From Theobroma cacao (Eukaryota; Streptophyta; Magnoliopsida; Malvales; Malvaceae): 64,000 nucleotides of DNA. The notes beneath the pieces were generated by a model. That model saw only the letters and a list, made by a program, of their open reading frames with translations, was not told the DNA's origin and made no database searches. Of the stretch, positions 48,001 to 60,089 are shown piece after piece. The stretch lies in NCBI RefSeq assembly GCF_000208745.1, contig NC_030856.1, forward strand, positions 14,827,283-14,891,282, in the 5' to 3' direction. How positions within the stretch are numbered: the first letter of the stretch is position 1; each line of letters opens with the position of its first letter. Made by a program: the position numbers and the translations under genes.

Positions 48001-48631
48001 GAGACATGCATAAGAAATTTGAAATGGTAGGAACTAGACCCTATTCTACACCAATGAGCACATCTGCAAAGCTTGACAAGGATGAACATGGTAAACCTAT
48101 TGACTTAAAACATTATAGATCTATGATATATTCTTTGCCCTATCTTATCGTAAGTAGATTGGACATAAGTTTTAGTGTAGGACTATGTGCTAGATTTCAA
48201 TCATCCCTTAAGGAATCCCATGTAGTTGCGGTCAAGAGAACATTTAGTTATCTTAAGGACTTACCTAACTTAGTTATTTAGTATCCAAAGAACTCTTCTT
48301 TTGATTTACATTCATATTTAGATGCTAACTTTGGTGGATGTAAAGTAGATAGAAAAGCACATTCGGTACTTGTCTATTCTTAGGTAAGATGCTAATATCA
48401 TGGTTCTTTAAAAAGAAAAATAGTGTAGCACAATCTACAATTGAAGCTGAATGTGTAGTAGTCAATAATTGTTGTGCATAAATTCTTTAGATGAAACAAC
48501 AATTAGAGGACTATGAAATTTCAATGAAAAAGATCCCCATTAAGTGTGAACACACTAGTGTTATTAATCTCACTAAGAATCCTATTCATCACTCTAGAAC
48601 AAAGCACATGAAATTAGACATCATTTCATTA
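45003..48631 (+). pseudogene. copia-4 pol: protease, integrase, reverse transcriptase, partial RNase H (broken)
   Basis: Protease has D-S-G at 45015-45023. The integrase zinc region has L-W-H-R-K-L-R-H near 45403 and C-D-T-C-A-K-G-K before 45537. The integrase core Asp is in H-I-D-L-F-G-P near 45600. RT begins after the MITE insertion; Y-V-D-D is at 47829-47840. RNase H is recognisable near 48300-48625 and cut at 48631. Stops interrupt integrase and RNase H, but RT is open for 157 residues (47403-47876), so this copy is less decayed in RT than copia-1. Confidence 0.86.
46446..47133. mobile_element. Mutator-like MITE, 688 bp, 9-bp duplication GGGTAAGGA
   Basis: GGGTAAGGA lies at 46437-46445 and 47134-47142. 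The ends are imperfect inverted repeats (AGGGTGGACCTAG on the left, TAGGTTCGCCCAT on the right). Removing the element and one duplication restores an open frame across the join, in the hinge between integrase and RT. There is no transposase; the interior is AT-rich. The 9-bp duplication points to a Mutator-like (MULE) origin, an inference from length alone. Confidence 0.82.
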
Positions 48632-50713
48632 TGTTAGGAATTTTGAGAATTTGGTGCCCTGGAAAGCAAGTATATTCTCATGCTTAATTTCATTAAATTT
48701 ATTTGAAATGAAAGTATATTTTGATAATAAGACGAAGAGTTTGTTTTAGTAAGCATTAATTATCTAGTTATTAAGGTACCAAGATTCTATTGAAATATTA
48801 AAATACATTTATATGAAGAGTCATACATAGGAGACATGTATTTTAATTGAATCTAAAAATTGTTCATAACCATATAATAAAGCTGGTCACTTTATTCTGT
48901 TAAGGCTGCGGTGTCCACATTACTTCCAACGAAACAAATGTGATTCATTTCAAGGGAATGATGAGTTTTAAATCATCGAAATGGTTGACTTTGAGTAATG
49001 ACACTATTACATGAACTAGAATCATTTCAGAATCAAATTTAAGTTTAACCGTTACTTAAATCTTGATCTCACACTTATGCATTTGCTTATAACAGAACTG
49101 AAATCCTGATGGATAGTGGACTCGTGTTTAATCTTGTTATAATCTTTGATTTACCATGAGTATGATCATCATAAAGTGTTGATCTAGACTCTGTATTTTG
49201 GGATTATAATCGAGATGAACATTTGGGAGCATATATCCAACTAATGGAGTTCATAGCATTAACATCACTTCTAGTGATTTCAAGAAGATTGGTGAATAAT
49301 CTAGGCCTAGTGGATTGATGAATTAGCTACTCATTACATCTGGATACTCAAAAGATTAGATCTAGAGTATTGAATCACTAATTGGATGGAATTTGAAACT
49401 AGGGGACAAAATTGACATAAAGGGTAAATGATAATTTCATCTTTTTTGATTGGATGGTTATGAGGGTTCACAATATAAGGTTTTCTATTGGACAACTAAT
49501 AATTAATATCAAGTATTGAATTGTTTCTTATAATTATAGTTAATCCAAGAGTGCAACCATGAATCTATGTTGGAATGATTTCATGGTTAATAAGCTTGAA
49601 TTATTTTTAATGAGATTAAGAAAAATTCTAAGTTTGTTGGAGCTTGGAATATCTATGTCCAAATAGATTCCCTACGAAGCTTCATAGAATTCAACCTGTT
49701 TAAGTTGGAATGCATGTTTTAATTTGATTAATTAAGTTGTGTACAAAAATGGCATCTTTAACATATTTGTCTTAATTTAGACAAGAAAACATGTTTGGTC
49801 TTAATTTAGACAAGAAAATATGTTTATCTTAATTTAAGATAAGAAAAATATTTTTTGTGTTAATCTAGACAAGAAAACATATTTGTCTCAATTTAGACAA
49901 GATAAAATATTTTTATCTTAATTAAAAACAAGAGTTGTCTTAAATTCAAATAATGTTAGGGGGATTCTTGCAAAATGAATCTAGACATCCATGTTAATAA
50001 AAGAAAACTCCATGTTTGACTATCACTCTTTTATTTATTTTTAATTCTTTTGAAATAAAGATGGATAATAATAAAATAAGAGTTATTATTCAATAAAGAG
50101 TTTTATTTTATCAAGAACTCTAAATGATAATTAAAGAATTAAATTATTTATTTTTTAATTTTAATTTTGATAATTATGGAGCATGTTTGATGCTACCATA
50201 ACTTTAAATGGATGGTCAAGATTGATTCAAAGGTGTTTCTTTTTTATTTAACCTTTGAGGCAAGAGTTTTAATAAAAAGAGAAGAGATTGGAAGAAAAAC
50301 GAACAACGTACTTTTTCTTGAAAAAGTTTTAGCCATCACTTCTTTTCTCTTCCTCTAAGCTTTTTCGAAGACAAGAGAGACAAAATCAGTTGTCATCTTA
50401 TAGTCTTGCATTCCACACCTTGTCTACTCAAGGTTCAAGTTGAAAGTATTCTTGAAGAATAAGTGGTAAATTTGTTTGGTCAAGAAATCAGTCATTGGTG
50501 TGGTGGTGTTCGAAAATAAGAATCTCAAAATAAAAAGTATAGTTTTTCTTACTTAATATATTCTTATTTTTTTGGCTGTGATTATGTTACTTGCAATAAT
50601 AATAATGTGTGTTTCCGCTTGTGTACTTGGATTGCTTGGTTCCTTTATAAAAGAAACTTTTGAAATCCATGCTTTACACAATTACATTAATCCACTAAGA
50701 TCCTACTCCAACA
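48632..50713 (+). mobile_element. LTR-like sequence, 2082 bp, unclassified
   Basis: It starts TGTTAGGAATTTTG exactly where copia-4 RNase H is cut and ends CTACTCCAACA. The flanking pentamers are CATTA and GATTA, one mismatch. It contains an ACAAGAAAACATRTTTGTCTTAATTTAG-type repeat near 49765-49930 (at least four copies of AGACAAGAAAA). After its end the copia-4 RNase H does not resume, so it is not a simple solo LTR within copia-4. There may have been a deletion. Confidence 0.55.
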
Positions 50714-51008
50714 GATTATGCCTGAATTCTTTCTCTGCTGATTTTGTCTTTCATTTATCATGTTACTGAAAGTTCCCTTTATTTTTTGTTGTGGTCTCTT
50801 TGATGGTGCCTTGGTTATTTTTTGAAATGGACGGCCTTTTGCTCCATCATTCTTGTTGATGCTATTTCTATTGGATTTTTTATCTCTGATTATCTTGATT
50901 TCCTTTTCTTTGCTGTTTTTTTTTAATTGGTGATTGTGTCTTGCTATTTTTGGTTGCAAGCTTTGCTGCTAGTTTGATTTTATGGCTTTTGTCTTGTTGT
51001 CATTGCTA

Positions 51009-51721
51009 GGATTTATTTGATAACTGATTCGAGAGTTTAAAACTATTGCATTGAGTTTGTTGCTTAAGTTCCTCCTTTGTTGAGGTAAAGTTCTTTGTTG
51101 TCTCCATATTTTTTTTATAATTTGTTTGGAAATTTTTACTGTTTTACTGGTATTGTGCGGAAATTACATTACATGCTTAAGTTACTTTATGCATCATATC
51201 TATTTTGTTGCAGGGTTCGATTGGGTGAGTGTCTCAAGATCGTTATCCATGCTGATTATCCTAAGTAGTGGCCACAACTTCTGGACTGGGTGAAGCATAA
51301 CCTGCAAGATTAGCAAGTTTACGGGGCTTTGTTTGTCTTACGGATTCTTGCTAGAAAATATGAGTAAGTATATACCATAGTTTTCTATATTTGGCTGAAT
51401 ATTTTTCTTTATTTTCATTTGTCAATTATTATCTTCGTATCAGTGCAATCTTTATTTTTTATGCAAGTTATTTTTTGAAGAGATAGAAAGCATTTGTTTA
51501 ATTTAACTAGCATCTTTCTATGTCCTTAATGCTTGATTGCAATACATACAAGCTTCATAAGTGTTGACCTGTATTAATTCAAATAATGACTTATTGTTTC
51601 TCTTAATTTGGTGCATACTCACATTGTTTGTATTATGTCATGAGCTACTAATCCATTCTCAAAATTTTATCATTCTAGGTTCAAGTAAGAGGAGGAGAGA
51701 ACTCCAATTCACCACATTGTT
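51009..51721 (+). pseudogene. Importin-beta-like (SAD2/importin-7/8 type) pseudogene fragment, introns kept
   Basis: Three exon pieces are seen. Exon A (about 51009-51084) ends with V-P-P-L-L-R. Exon B (51214-51363) includes L-G-E-C-L-K, H-A-D-Y-P, L-L-D-W-V-K-H-N-L-Q-D and Q-V-Y-G-A-L-F-V-L-R. Exon C (51679-51721) starts E-F-K and runs to R-T-P-I-H-H-I-V. Donor and acceptor sites are intact and phases fit, so this is a DNA copy, not a processed one. These phrases are known to me from the N-terminal HEAT region of plant SAD2/importin-7-like nuclear import receptors. Stops stand where the family has Gln: one TAA in exon A and two TAGs in exon B. Exon C breaks off. No other exons were found on either side. 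Confidence 0.78.
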
Positions 51722-54560
51722 TAATTTTTTTAGGTAAATTAATTAATAAGTAAAAAGAAAGAAATATTGCAGATGATGGAAATTTCAAGAAAATTTGTAG
51801 GATTTAAAAAAAAAAAGCTTAAAATGACTAATAATTTAAAGTGTATAAAGGTTCATTTTTAAATGATCACGATGATGAAAATAATACAAAGGAAAATTTA
51901 TATCATATAGAAAAGGTTTTTAAAGTGAGTTTATTGTGGATAATTTGTTATGTGATTAAAGTGACACATAACTAAATAGGATTATATGCCAAATCCTTTT
52001 GACATTCACTATATTTTGGAATTATTATTTTTTTGTTCAATTTTTTTTTATAAATGTAGATATTGTCATCGATAAAAGCAAGGAGTGAGGATAAGGAAAG
52101 AGCATATGGTAGCCCCTGTTCTTGATTGTTGTAAGGCAAAACAAATAGAAGCTTCCCATTAACTATGTATATTTAGATGGCTTTATTTTTTGTTAAAAAT
52201 ATTTTTTATGTATTTTATTAATTATTCATCCTTTCCATTTCCACCCTTTGTTCCTTGCCTTGTAAAGTTTATGTTTTGTATTTTTGGCACATATGTAGTT
52301 GAAAGAACATCCAACGAAAAGGAGCAGAAAGGAAGCAAGGTGTTTATTTATGCAAAAAAATTTGGAGGAATCACATCATAGATCTTTGTGAGTTTTTTTA
52401 TCTTGATTTTATTTTTCAATTATTTATTAATTTGATTAATGATTTTGTCTTTTGGGTTCTTGACTTTGTTTAAATGAAATTGTATAGAGGTAAAAGGCAG
52501 CAAGTGAATGGACCAAGTATTTAAAAAGACCCTGTTGCCCATTGGTATGGTTTAGCCACCAACAATGCTTAATAGGCCCGCCATCAATTGACGCTGTAGA
52601 CAGCATATTTGTCTAGGACTTAACTTATTTTATTTATTTATTTTTTCTATTTATTTTATTTTTGGTCTATTTTCCATTTTTATTTTGATTGATCTTTGGT
52701 TCTTAGGAATGATGGTTTTATAATCCAAATAGGTTCATAAACCAAATGGATCAAAATTCAATAAGAAAATGGTATTGGGTTGGTAAGCCCACAAACAATA
52801 AAAGTAAGGCAAAAACATACAAAACAAAGATCAAACAAAACAAAAAAGGAAAGCAAATCAAAATCACAAAATTTGACAAAAAAAAAAAAACAACAAAAAA
52901 GAAGAGAAAATTAAAAGAAAAAAGATTAATTAAAAAAGGAAAAAGATCAACGGAATCCCTAAAATCCTTTCACAAATCGAAAGATTTTATACAAAAAATC
53001 CTCCCACGAAATAAAATAAAATCAAGAAAAATAAAATTAAAGATCAACAGTTAAATCAAGATTCTAAGAAAACACCTATAAAAACTCCAAGAAAACACAA
53101 CAACAAAGAAGAAGAAAAAAGGAAAAACTTACACAAGAAAAGTGAGCAAAAAAAATGTTGTTTTTTTTTGTTTTGATATTTTTAGATTTAGATCTAGGAA
53201 TTTTGAGGAAGTTTTAGAGAAAATGAGTCTGATTAAAAGAAAGATAAGCTTCAAAGGGTTTTGGGGGTGAATTTTGGTGAGATTCTGGCATCAGTGAACG
53301 GTCGATGGTGAAAAGTGCAGCAGTCAGTGAGATTTCGATGACCGAAATTTGAAAAAAGTTTTTAGAGAGAAAGGGAGAGTATCAGCATTAGAGAGGGAAA
53401 AATTTTGAAGAGAGTGACTTAGGATTTTTTTTTTTAGATAGGATTTTATATCTTAGTGAAACGACGTAATTTGGATAATGGAGCATTTGGACTTTGGGTG
53501 AGTTGTCATGGGCCACTTTTGAATAAGCCCATTTATCAGGCCTGCATCTTTAGGTTATTAGATTGGTAAGATGTCCAAGCCCATCTTGCTTGGATCCTTG
53601 GATATTTGGTTGTGATCCACTTGACAAAGCCCATTCCCATATAATTATTTAGTCTACTTACCAAGTATGGGTTTGAACCTTCATGATACTCTTTTTATTT
53701 ATGTTCATGTTTATTTATTTATTTATTTTGTTAATGTAATAAAATAAAATTTTGTTTTAAAATATAACAAGGTTAGGATAAAATCCTCATAACCTTAATT
53801 GGTAGAATAAAATTATAAAAATAAACATAATAAAGATTTGTAATCATTAAAAATAAATCTTTTGAATGGAATTTTTAAGGGAAGTTGTAAGGGGCAATTT
53901 TTCTTAAAATTTTCAGAGTAAAAATAATTATAGGACCTTACCATAAGGGTTGGGGGGTAATCCCATATATTTTTGGTACCAAAAAGGTTTGTTTATAATA
54001 ATTACTAAGAACATAAATAAATAAATACTTTAGATTTTGTAAATATAATTTCATAATGAATGTCTAATATAAAATAAATAGAAGTCCCCTAATGATAGAA
54101 TTTCGAGAATGTTATAAGGGATAACTTTCTTGAAAATTTTAAAGGGAGAAAATCTTTCTAAATTTTACCAAAAAGGTTAGGGAATTTAGGAAGAATTTTC
54201 AATGTTTAAGGACATTTTATTTATAACAATGAATTGGAGAAGTAATTAAAGGAAATAAACTAGGATATCGAAATAAATTAATTTATTAAGGCTAAAAAGA
54301 AAACGCACAATTAATTAGGTACCATTTTAAATGAGCATTGTAAGAGTGCTAATCCCTTCCTCACATGTAATTGTGCTTTCAAACTTAATCAATTTTGTAG
54401 ACTGAAACCTATTTTTTTTAATGAACTTAAGTCAAGCCTAAGATCTCATTAGAAAAATAGATTCAATTAGGTGGTCAACCGCACCTAAACAAAAAAAATT
54501 GACAACGACTCCTTTTATGTCAAACGGTTGAGGTTTAGGACTCGTAACATTATGACAGCT
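51722..54560. other. Unassigned AT-rich DNA, in part probably the LTR of the Tat/Ogre relic
   Basis: No gene is supported. A Lys-rich open frame at 52746-53054 is a product of A-rich sequence. The segment before 54557 ends in GACA just ahead of an Arg-type primer site, so it should include the 3' part of a Tat/Ogre LTR, but I could not find its start. GGGTAATCCC/TTTTCTTAAAATTTT-like phrases recur near 53890 and 54120, suggesting old duplicated LTR-type sequence. Confidence 0.4.
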
Positions 54561-54578
54561 TGGTGACTCCACTAAGGA
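54561..54578 (+). other. Primer-binding site of the Tat/Ogre relic (tRNA-Arg type)
   Basis: TGGTGACTCCACTAAGGA resembles the TGGCGACTCCACTGGGGA site complementary to tRNA-Arg used by Ogre-type elements (consensus from memory). It lies a few bases after the LTR-like end GACA at 54557. Confidence 0.6.
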
Positions 54579-54717
54579 CTTAGAAAGTCAAGCCAATAAT
54601 TAAATGTGAAATCTTAAGCCCTAACTAGTTAATTTTAATTTGATATTCCAATTCATTTTCTTTAGTCTAACATTGTTTTGTTTACTTTGATTGTGTATAT
54701 TATTTTTAAATACTTAT

Positions 54718-54746
54718 GGTCAAAGCTTCTTTTGGAAGCTTTGACC
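54718..54746. repeat. Perfect 12-bp inverted repeat (hairpin) with 5-base loop
   Basis: GGTCAAAGCTTC, loop TTTTG, GAAGCTTTGACC. It lies where the sequence changes from Tat/Ogre leader to a gypsy LTR-type fragment. Confidence 0.85.
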
Positions 54747-55340
54747 AAACTAATGGTAAAATTACTATTTTGCCTTATAAAGTTTTCACCCTTTTTAATT
54801 GTATCCTCCCATAATCTTTTAATTCCAATTTCTTCCTATTTTTTTTCTTCCTTAACGCTTGTACCAATAAAATATCAAGTTTATGCTTCAACGCGGTATC
54901 ACTGTAATATTTAAATACTTATTGACCCGCGTTAGCTTTATTTAATAAAGACACGCAAGTCCCACTAACGTCATTTTTCTCCGAAATTCCCTCGTTCTTA
55001 TTCTCTCTCACTTAGATTGACCATACACTCCTCCTTCATGATCAATTTCGACATCAAATAAAATATTAATATTTTAATATTATTTTATTCCAAAATTTTT
55101 CACTTGTCTCCTTGATACCCAAAATGTCTTATTAGGCCCCGATTCACTCCCAAATCACTTTTTATCTCGCTAATTCATCCTCAATAAAAATATTCTTATG
55201 TAATCGTTATTTCTTCGCGTGCAGAATATTTTATTCCAAACTATGTCGTTAACCCTTTATCACTTTTAAATACCCTAATTAACTTTAATTGGCATCTGAT
55301 AAGCTTTATTAGCCAACATATCAAAGTACAGGGTGTTACA
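54747..55340. mobile_element. 3' fragment of a long LTR (same superfamily as 11503-14062)
   Basis: The last 50 bases, from GGCATCTGATAAGC to GGGTGTTACA, match the end of the LTR at 14013-14062 nearly base for base. The left limit is not clear and no duplication is seen. The Tat/Ogre ORF starts immediately after. Confidence 0.6.
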
Positions 55341-55930
55341 GTTATGCTCCACTTATGGTACGAAGACAAATGGGGTCTGAACAATTTGTCCCAATGACTC
55401 ATAAGCTTGATCAAATTGAGTTTTCTTATGGTGAGCTAGGGTTGTCAAAGAAAGTTGAGAAGATTGTTAAGGCATGGAAACAAACTAATCGAATAAAATC
55501 ATGAAGATTCAGTGATAAGGTTACACTAGAAAATTTGGTATCGCATGAACGTGGAATTAAAAACATCATGTTGCTTCCCCAATCTGAATTTATTTGTTCA
55601 AAATCTCAAGATGTCCCTGTCACCAATTTACAACTTGAGGTCAAGAGGAATAGATTGAAACAAGAGAATGAAGAACTCAAGAGAAAAATGGAAACGTTTA
55701 TGGGTGAAGCTAGGGAAGATAAAAAAAAGATTAGAAAATTGCATACAAAGAAAGAGGCATGGAAGGACATGTTTGATAGACAAATAGTACCTTTGAATCA
55801 ATGACTGTTGAACTTAATGTGCTACAAAAGGAAATGAATAGTTGCAAGCAAAATCTCAAGTAATAGAGGAATAGAAAAATGCCCTCTAAGATTCTGTGCA
55901 TGGTTTGGGGCATAAGCTACACATCTAACA
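55341..55930 (+). pseudogene. Upstream ORF of the Tat/Ogre relic (broken)
   Basis: From Y-A-P-L-M-V at 55343 the frame resembles the ORF that precedes gag in Tat/Ogre elements of dicots (remembered, not searched). The stop at 55502 splits it. The following 55535-55804 stretch is charged, with a predicted coiled coil near residues 30-60 (many Glu, Lys and Arg in heptad spacing). Its N-terminus lies under the LTR fragment insertion or has been lost. Confidence 0.65.
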
Positions 55931-56539
55931 AAGAGCTAACCAAGTACTCCAAGGAGAGTGTGAGCAACTCGAGCATACTATTCGAGCACTTCAAAGGGAG
56001 TATGACTTAGTCCAAAAAGAATGCCATTCGCTTTAAACATATGCAAGAAAAAGGAATACAAGTGAGGTGTGGTGACATGAATTTTTGAAGAAACAAGCCC
56101 AAGTCAAGCATCTTGTGAGACAAGTCACCAAGGCAGTTTTTGCAGCAAGAGATATGGTTGATAAAGTGGAAATCCTTAAAGGACAAGTTCACCCAATGAG
56201 AGCAGGTGGACAATGCATGATCGACTTTTTAGACGAGGCATATGATCAATATTGACAAGTTGGTCATTTTATCTAGATTGTACTAGGGATGGAAATGGAT
56301 GTAAACAATCTTTGAGATTAATAAAGGAACTTTTTCTCACCAATACTTGTTATGTAACAAATACATCAAAACACATTCATTTATGCATCATGCATTCATA
56401 AACATTTATTCATGCAATCATCTAATCATCATAACATAAGCACATTCTTATCCATGTTTATGGTACATAAAAAGGTTAAAGAATAACTCGACCACCGAAA
56501 ACTTTGAGGTAGCTTGTTCGTCATTCGTACCACACTAGG

Positions 56540-58200
56540 TCTCAAGATAAGATCATGAAGGATGAACAGATAAGTTGGATTGATAAGATCGAAAAGACTT
56601 AAGGAGAAATAATGGACAAATTAACAAGGCTAATGGAGATGATGATCGGAAAAGGAAAAGGGATAGCTGAAGAACCTATCACTCTAGATGATGATAAAAA
56701 AGAGCCCTTATCCACTCCACCCTAAATGCAGGCATACCATATGCCAAAAGCATCAGTTGGAACATATCCACCCATGGGTCAAACAACGAACCATGCTATG
56801 TTAGCTCCAAGTGCCAATTCTTATGATTCAATTATAGTGTTAGATTTGGATGACCTTGTAGAGAAAGAAAAGTTAAAGGTAGTTTTAGGGGCACAACAAA
56901 AGGATGATCACTTAGAAGAGCGTCTTAGAGCTATCGAAGGATTAGACTTTTATACCACTATCGATGCTACAAAATTGTGTTTGGTGCCTGATGTGGTGAT
57001 TCCACCAAAATTCAAAGTGTTAGATTTTTTAAAAATATGATGGCATAAAATGTTCAATGGCTCATATTACCATGTATTGTAGATGAATGGCAGCTAATAC
57101 AAACAATGATAAGCTTTTGTTTCACTACTTCCAAGATAGCCTTACAGGGTCTATAGCTAGGTGGTATGTCAAACTGGATAGGAATCGAATTCAGTCTTGG
57201 AAGGACCTCACTTAAGCTTTTATACCTCAATATAGTCATGCCACGGATATGGACTTGGATAGACTTTTCTTGCAAAACATGGAAAAGAGGACTATAGAAA
57301 GTTTTAGAGTATATGCTTAGAGATAGAGGGATGTGGCTACACAAGTCCAACCACTTCTTACAGATAAAGAGACTACAGTGTTGTTTATTAACACCTTGCA
57401 AACTCCTTATTATGAGAGGTTGATTAGTAATGCCACCAAAAATTTCACTGATATGGTGATCTTGGGAGAAATCATTGAAAACGCTATCAAGCACAAAAAA
57501 ATTGAGGTGGGTGAGACAACTAACATAAAGAAAGTGGATTATCGAAAAAGAAAGAAAGAAAAGCCTAAGCTGTTATTTTTGGACAAAAGCAACACCCTTC
57601 ATACCATTCTTTTAACCCTGCAATCAACAATGTCTCCTAAAATGCTTACCAACCAATTTTCTCAACCAATACTCAACCTCAAGTTTTCATCTCTCAACAT
57701 GATACACAACCTAATAATTATATTTATAACTAAAAAGGGTCACGGAGAAACCAAGAGAAAATGTAAATTGACCCAATCCTAAAGACATATACAGCCTTGC
57801 TCCCCGTGACTCATTGAAAGCCATCTTGTTGTACCTGTCTATCTAAAACCCTTAAAACCTCCTTACCTTAAATGGTATGACATTAATGCTCATTGTGATT
57901 ACCATTATGGGGTTCAAGGCCATTCGACTGAGAATTGTACAAACTGGAAATAGAATGTGCAAAGTTTGGTCAAGGCAAGGTTGTTAAACGTTGAAAAGAA
58001 AGCAAAGCCAAATGTTAACGTAAATCCGTTTCCTAATCATATAAGAGGTTCTATAAATGTGATAGGTAGTGGGAAAGTATGTTGTATCAAGAAAAGCATT
58101 GATGAGGTTAAAACTCTAATGATTGAAGTACACAAAGCAATGATTAGGGTTAGTTTGCTTCAATGAACATTAGGTAGTGAGTAGTCATACAACGTCATTT
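56540..58200 (+). pseudogene. Tat/Ogre gag (broken)
   Basis: The gag core contains phrases typical of this lineage: L-E-E-R-L-R-A-I-E-G and L-V-P-D-V-V-I-P-P-K-F-K at 56920-57030, then V-A-T-Q-V-Q-P-L-L-T and I-E-N-A-I-K-H at 57330-57500. At least four frameshifts or stops break it (for example 56598, 57038, 57780 and 57949). A C-x2-H/C-type domain is seen only as C-D-Y-H-Y-G-V-Q-G-H near 57890-57925. Confidence 0.78.
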
Positions 58201-59850
58201 TCTTTTGTGTGTACCATATAGGACTGGTGGGCCATTCTACTCAAAAGTGTGATGAATTTCATTGCAAAGTGCAGAAGATGATGGATGCATCTTTAATCGA
58301 ATTTTATGAAGAGCATGACAAAGAATCAATAAATGCAATGATTGAAGAATCATCTTCAAGCGTACCCTCACAAAATTTGCCAAAGCCAGTGACAATCTTT
58401 TATAAGGAAAAGGATTAACTTATGGGTGGTAAGTCTTCTTCAAGAATCAAGATTGAGGTCCCAAGCTCTTTCTCATACAAGAGCAATAGAGTAGTCCCAT
58501 GGAAGTATGACTGCAATATTGTGACCTTAAGATCAATTGATAAAATGTCATTACTCAACACACAATTTAAAAATGTTGCAAACATAACAGGAGTTGGGGG
58601 CATGACCCACAATGGACGTTGTTATACTCCAGAAATGTTACTTGATAGAGCTTAGAAGGAAAAGGAAAAAATTAAAACAAAAGTTTCCGATGATTGAGGA
58701 ATATCAACTTCAAGGCTAAAAGACAGAGTCAGAAATTGCTCTGAATGTGGAGTGTAAAAGGCTCGTCTCAGAAAAGGAAGCTTGTGAATTTTTAAAATTC
58801 ATTAAACATAGTGAATACAGTGTACTAGAACAATTGAATAGGATGGCAGCTCGTATGTCATTATTATCCTTACTCTTAAATTCTGAGCCTTATCAAAATG
58901 CTTTGTTGAAAGTGTTAAGTCAAGCATATGTGGCTCACAATATATCAGTGGAAAATTTGGACCACATTGTAAGGAACATCACAGTAGGGAATCCTATCAT
59001 GTTCAATGATGAAGAGATTCTGTCTAGTGGACTAGGAAATTATGAGGCTCTCCATATAACCACCAAATGTAAGTCCCACTCTATAGCCAAGGTATTGATT
59101 GATAATGGTTCATCTTGAAATGTCATGTCTATAACCACATTGGTTAAATTACCTGTTGATATGACTTACATGAAGACAAGTCACATGATTGTAAAGGCTT
59201 TTGATGGGACTAAACGAAATGTGGTAGGTGATATCAAGAAACTAATACAAATTGGACTTTGTACTTTTGCCATTGAGTTTCAAGTCATGGACATTACACC
59301 ATCGTATAATTTTTTACTGGGACATCCATGGATCCATATGGCATGGGCTATACTATCATCTCTTCATCAAAAAGTCAAGTTCATAGTAGATGAAAAGTTA
59401 GTTTGTGCTTGTAAAAAAGAGGATATACTTGTTACTCAATCTCCCACCACTCCATATATGAAAGTTATTGAGGAAGTAATTGAATGCTTTTTTAGGTCTT
59501 TTGCATTTATTAATGCTACTTATGTTAGTGAAAGGTCTAAAATACCCATTCCACGCTTATCAAAAGCCTCTAAAATGATCATCAAGAAGACTGTTGGAAA
59601 GGGATGTCATGTAGGGTTTAGTTTGGGAAAGAAGCAACAAGGTATAAAAACATCTTTATCGGTGGTAAAGGGTAAGTAAAGATTTGGCCTTGGGTATGAG
59701 CCTACAAGGAGAGAAAGACTTGAAATGATGTTTGAAAAGAAGAAGAAGAGAACAATTCACCTTAAAGGAACGGAACTGAAAGATACAAAGATATGTTTTT
59801 CATACCTCTGTAAGACTTTTCGTTCATGAGGGACATTCATCTAGATTTAC
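58201..59850 (+). pseudogene. Tat/Ogre retropepsin region (broken)
   Basis: A segment with G-L-V-G-H-S-T-Q-K-C starts near 58223. The retropepsin active site D-N-G-S-S is at 59101-59115 and is followed by TGA (59116-59118) where relatives have Leu. The later L-L-G-H-P-W-I-H block (59315-59340) fits the C-terminal part of a retroviral-type aspartic protease. Downstream there is a G-L-G-Y-E-P-like phrase at 59680-59700. Confidence 0.82.
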
Positions 59851-60089
59851 CAAAAGAAAGAGATCATGAGTATGAAGTTGTAGTGAATGCAGTGGAAGAA
59901 GAGTAATCAGAGGAAGCATCGTCGATATACATAGGACCCCCTAGTTTGAAGTTGAGTAACTAGATGGTCATGGAGCTACCTATCATCCTTAAGTTTTATA
60001 CAAAGTAATAAATTAAATCCCTTAATGCTTATGCCTAAGAGCTTAGGAAGAGTTTCTTTTATGTACTATGGGCTTTTATTCAATAAAAA

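Larger units (their letters stand above)
41898..48631 (+). mobile_element. copia-4: Ty1/copia element of a second family, 3' end missing
   Basis: It has a 5' LTR (41898 to about 43213), primer site, gag, protease, integrase, RT and RNase H in order. It breaks off inside RNase H at 48631, where an LTR-like sequence starts, so the 3' LTR and any third ORF are missing and no target duplication can be checked. Pol is interrupted by a MITE at 46446-47133. It resembles copia-1/2 in organisation, but the LTR sequence is unrelated by eye. Confidence 0.85.

Noticed and set aside
52746..53054. Lys-rich open frame of 102 codons
   Set aside because: It comes from an A-rich tract. No domain, splice or homology signal supports it.
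54717..55340. A 623-bp solo LTR from TGGTCAAAGC to GTGTTACA
   Set aside because: The five bases before and after do not match (ACTTA and GTTAT), and the hairpin start is not a usual LTR start. Kept only as an LTR fragment.
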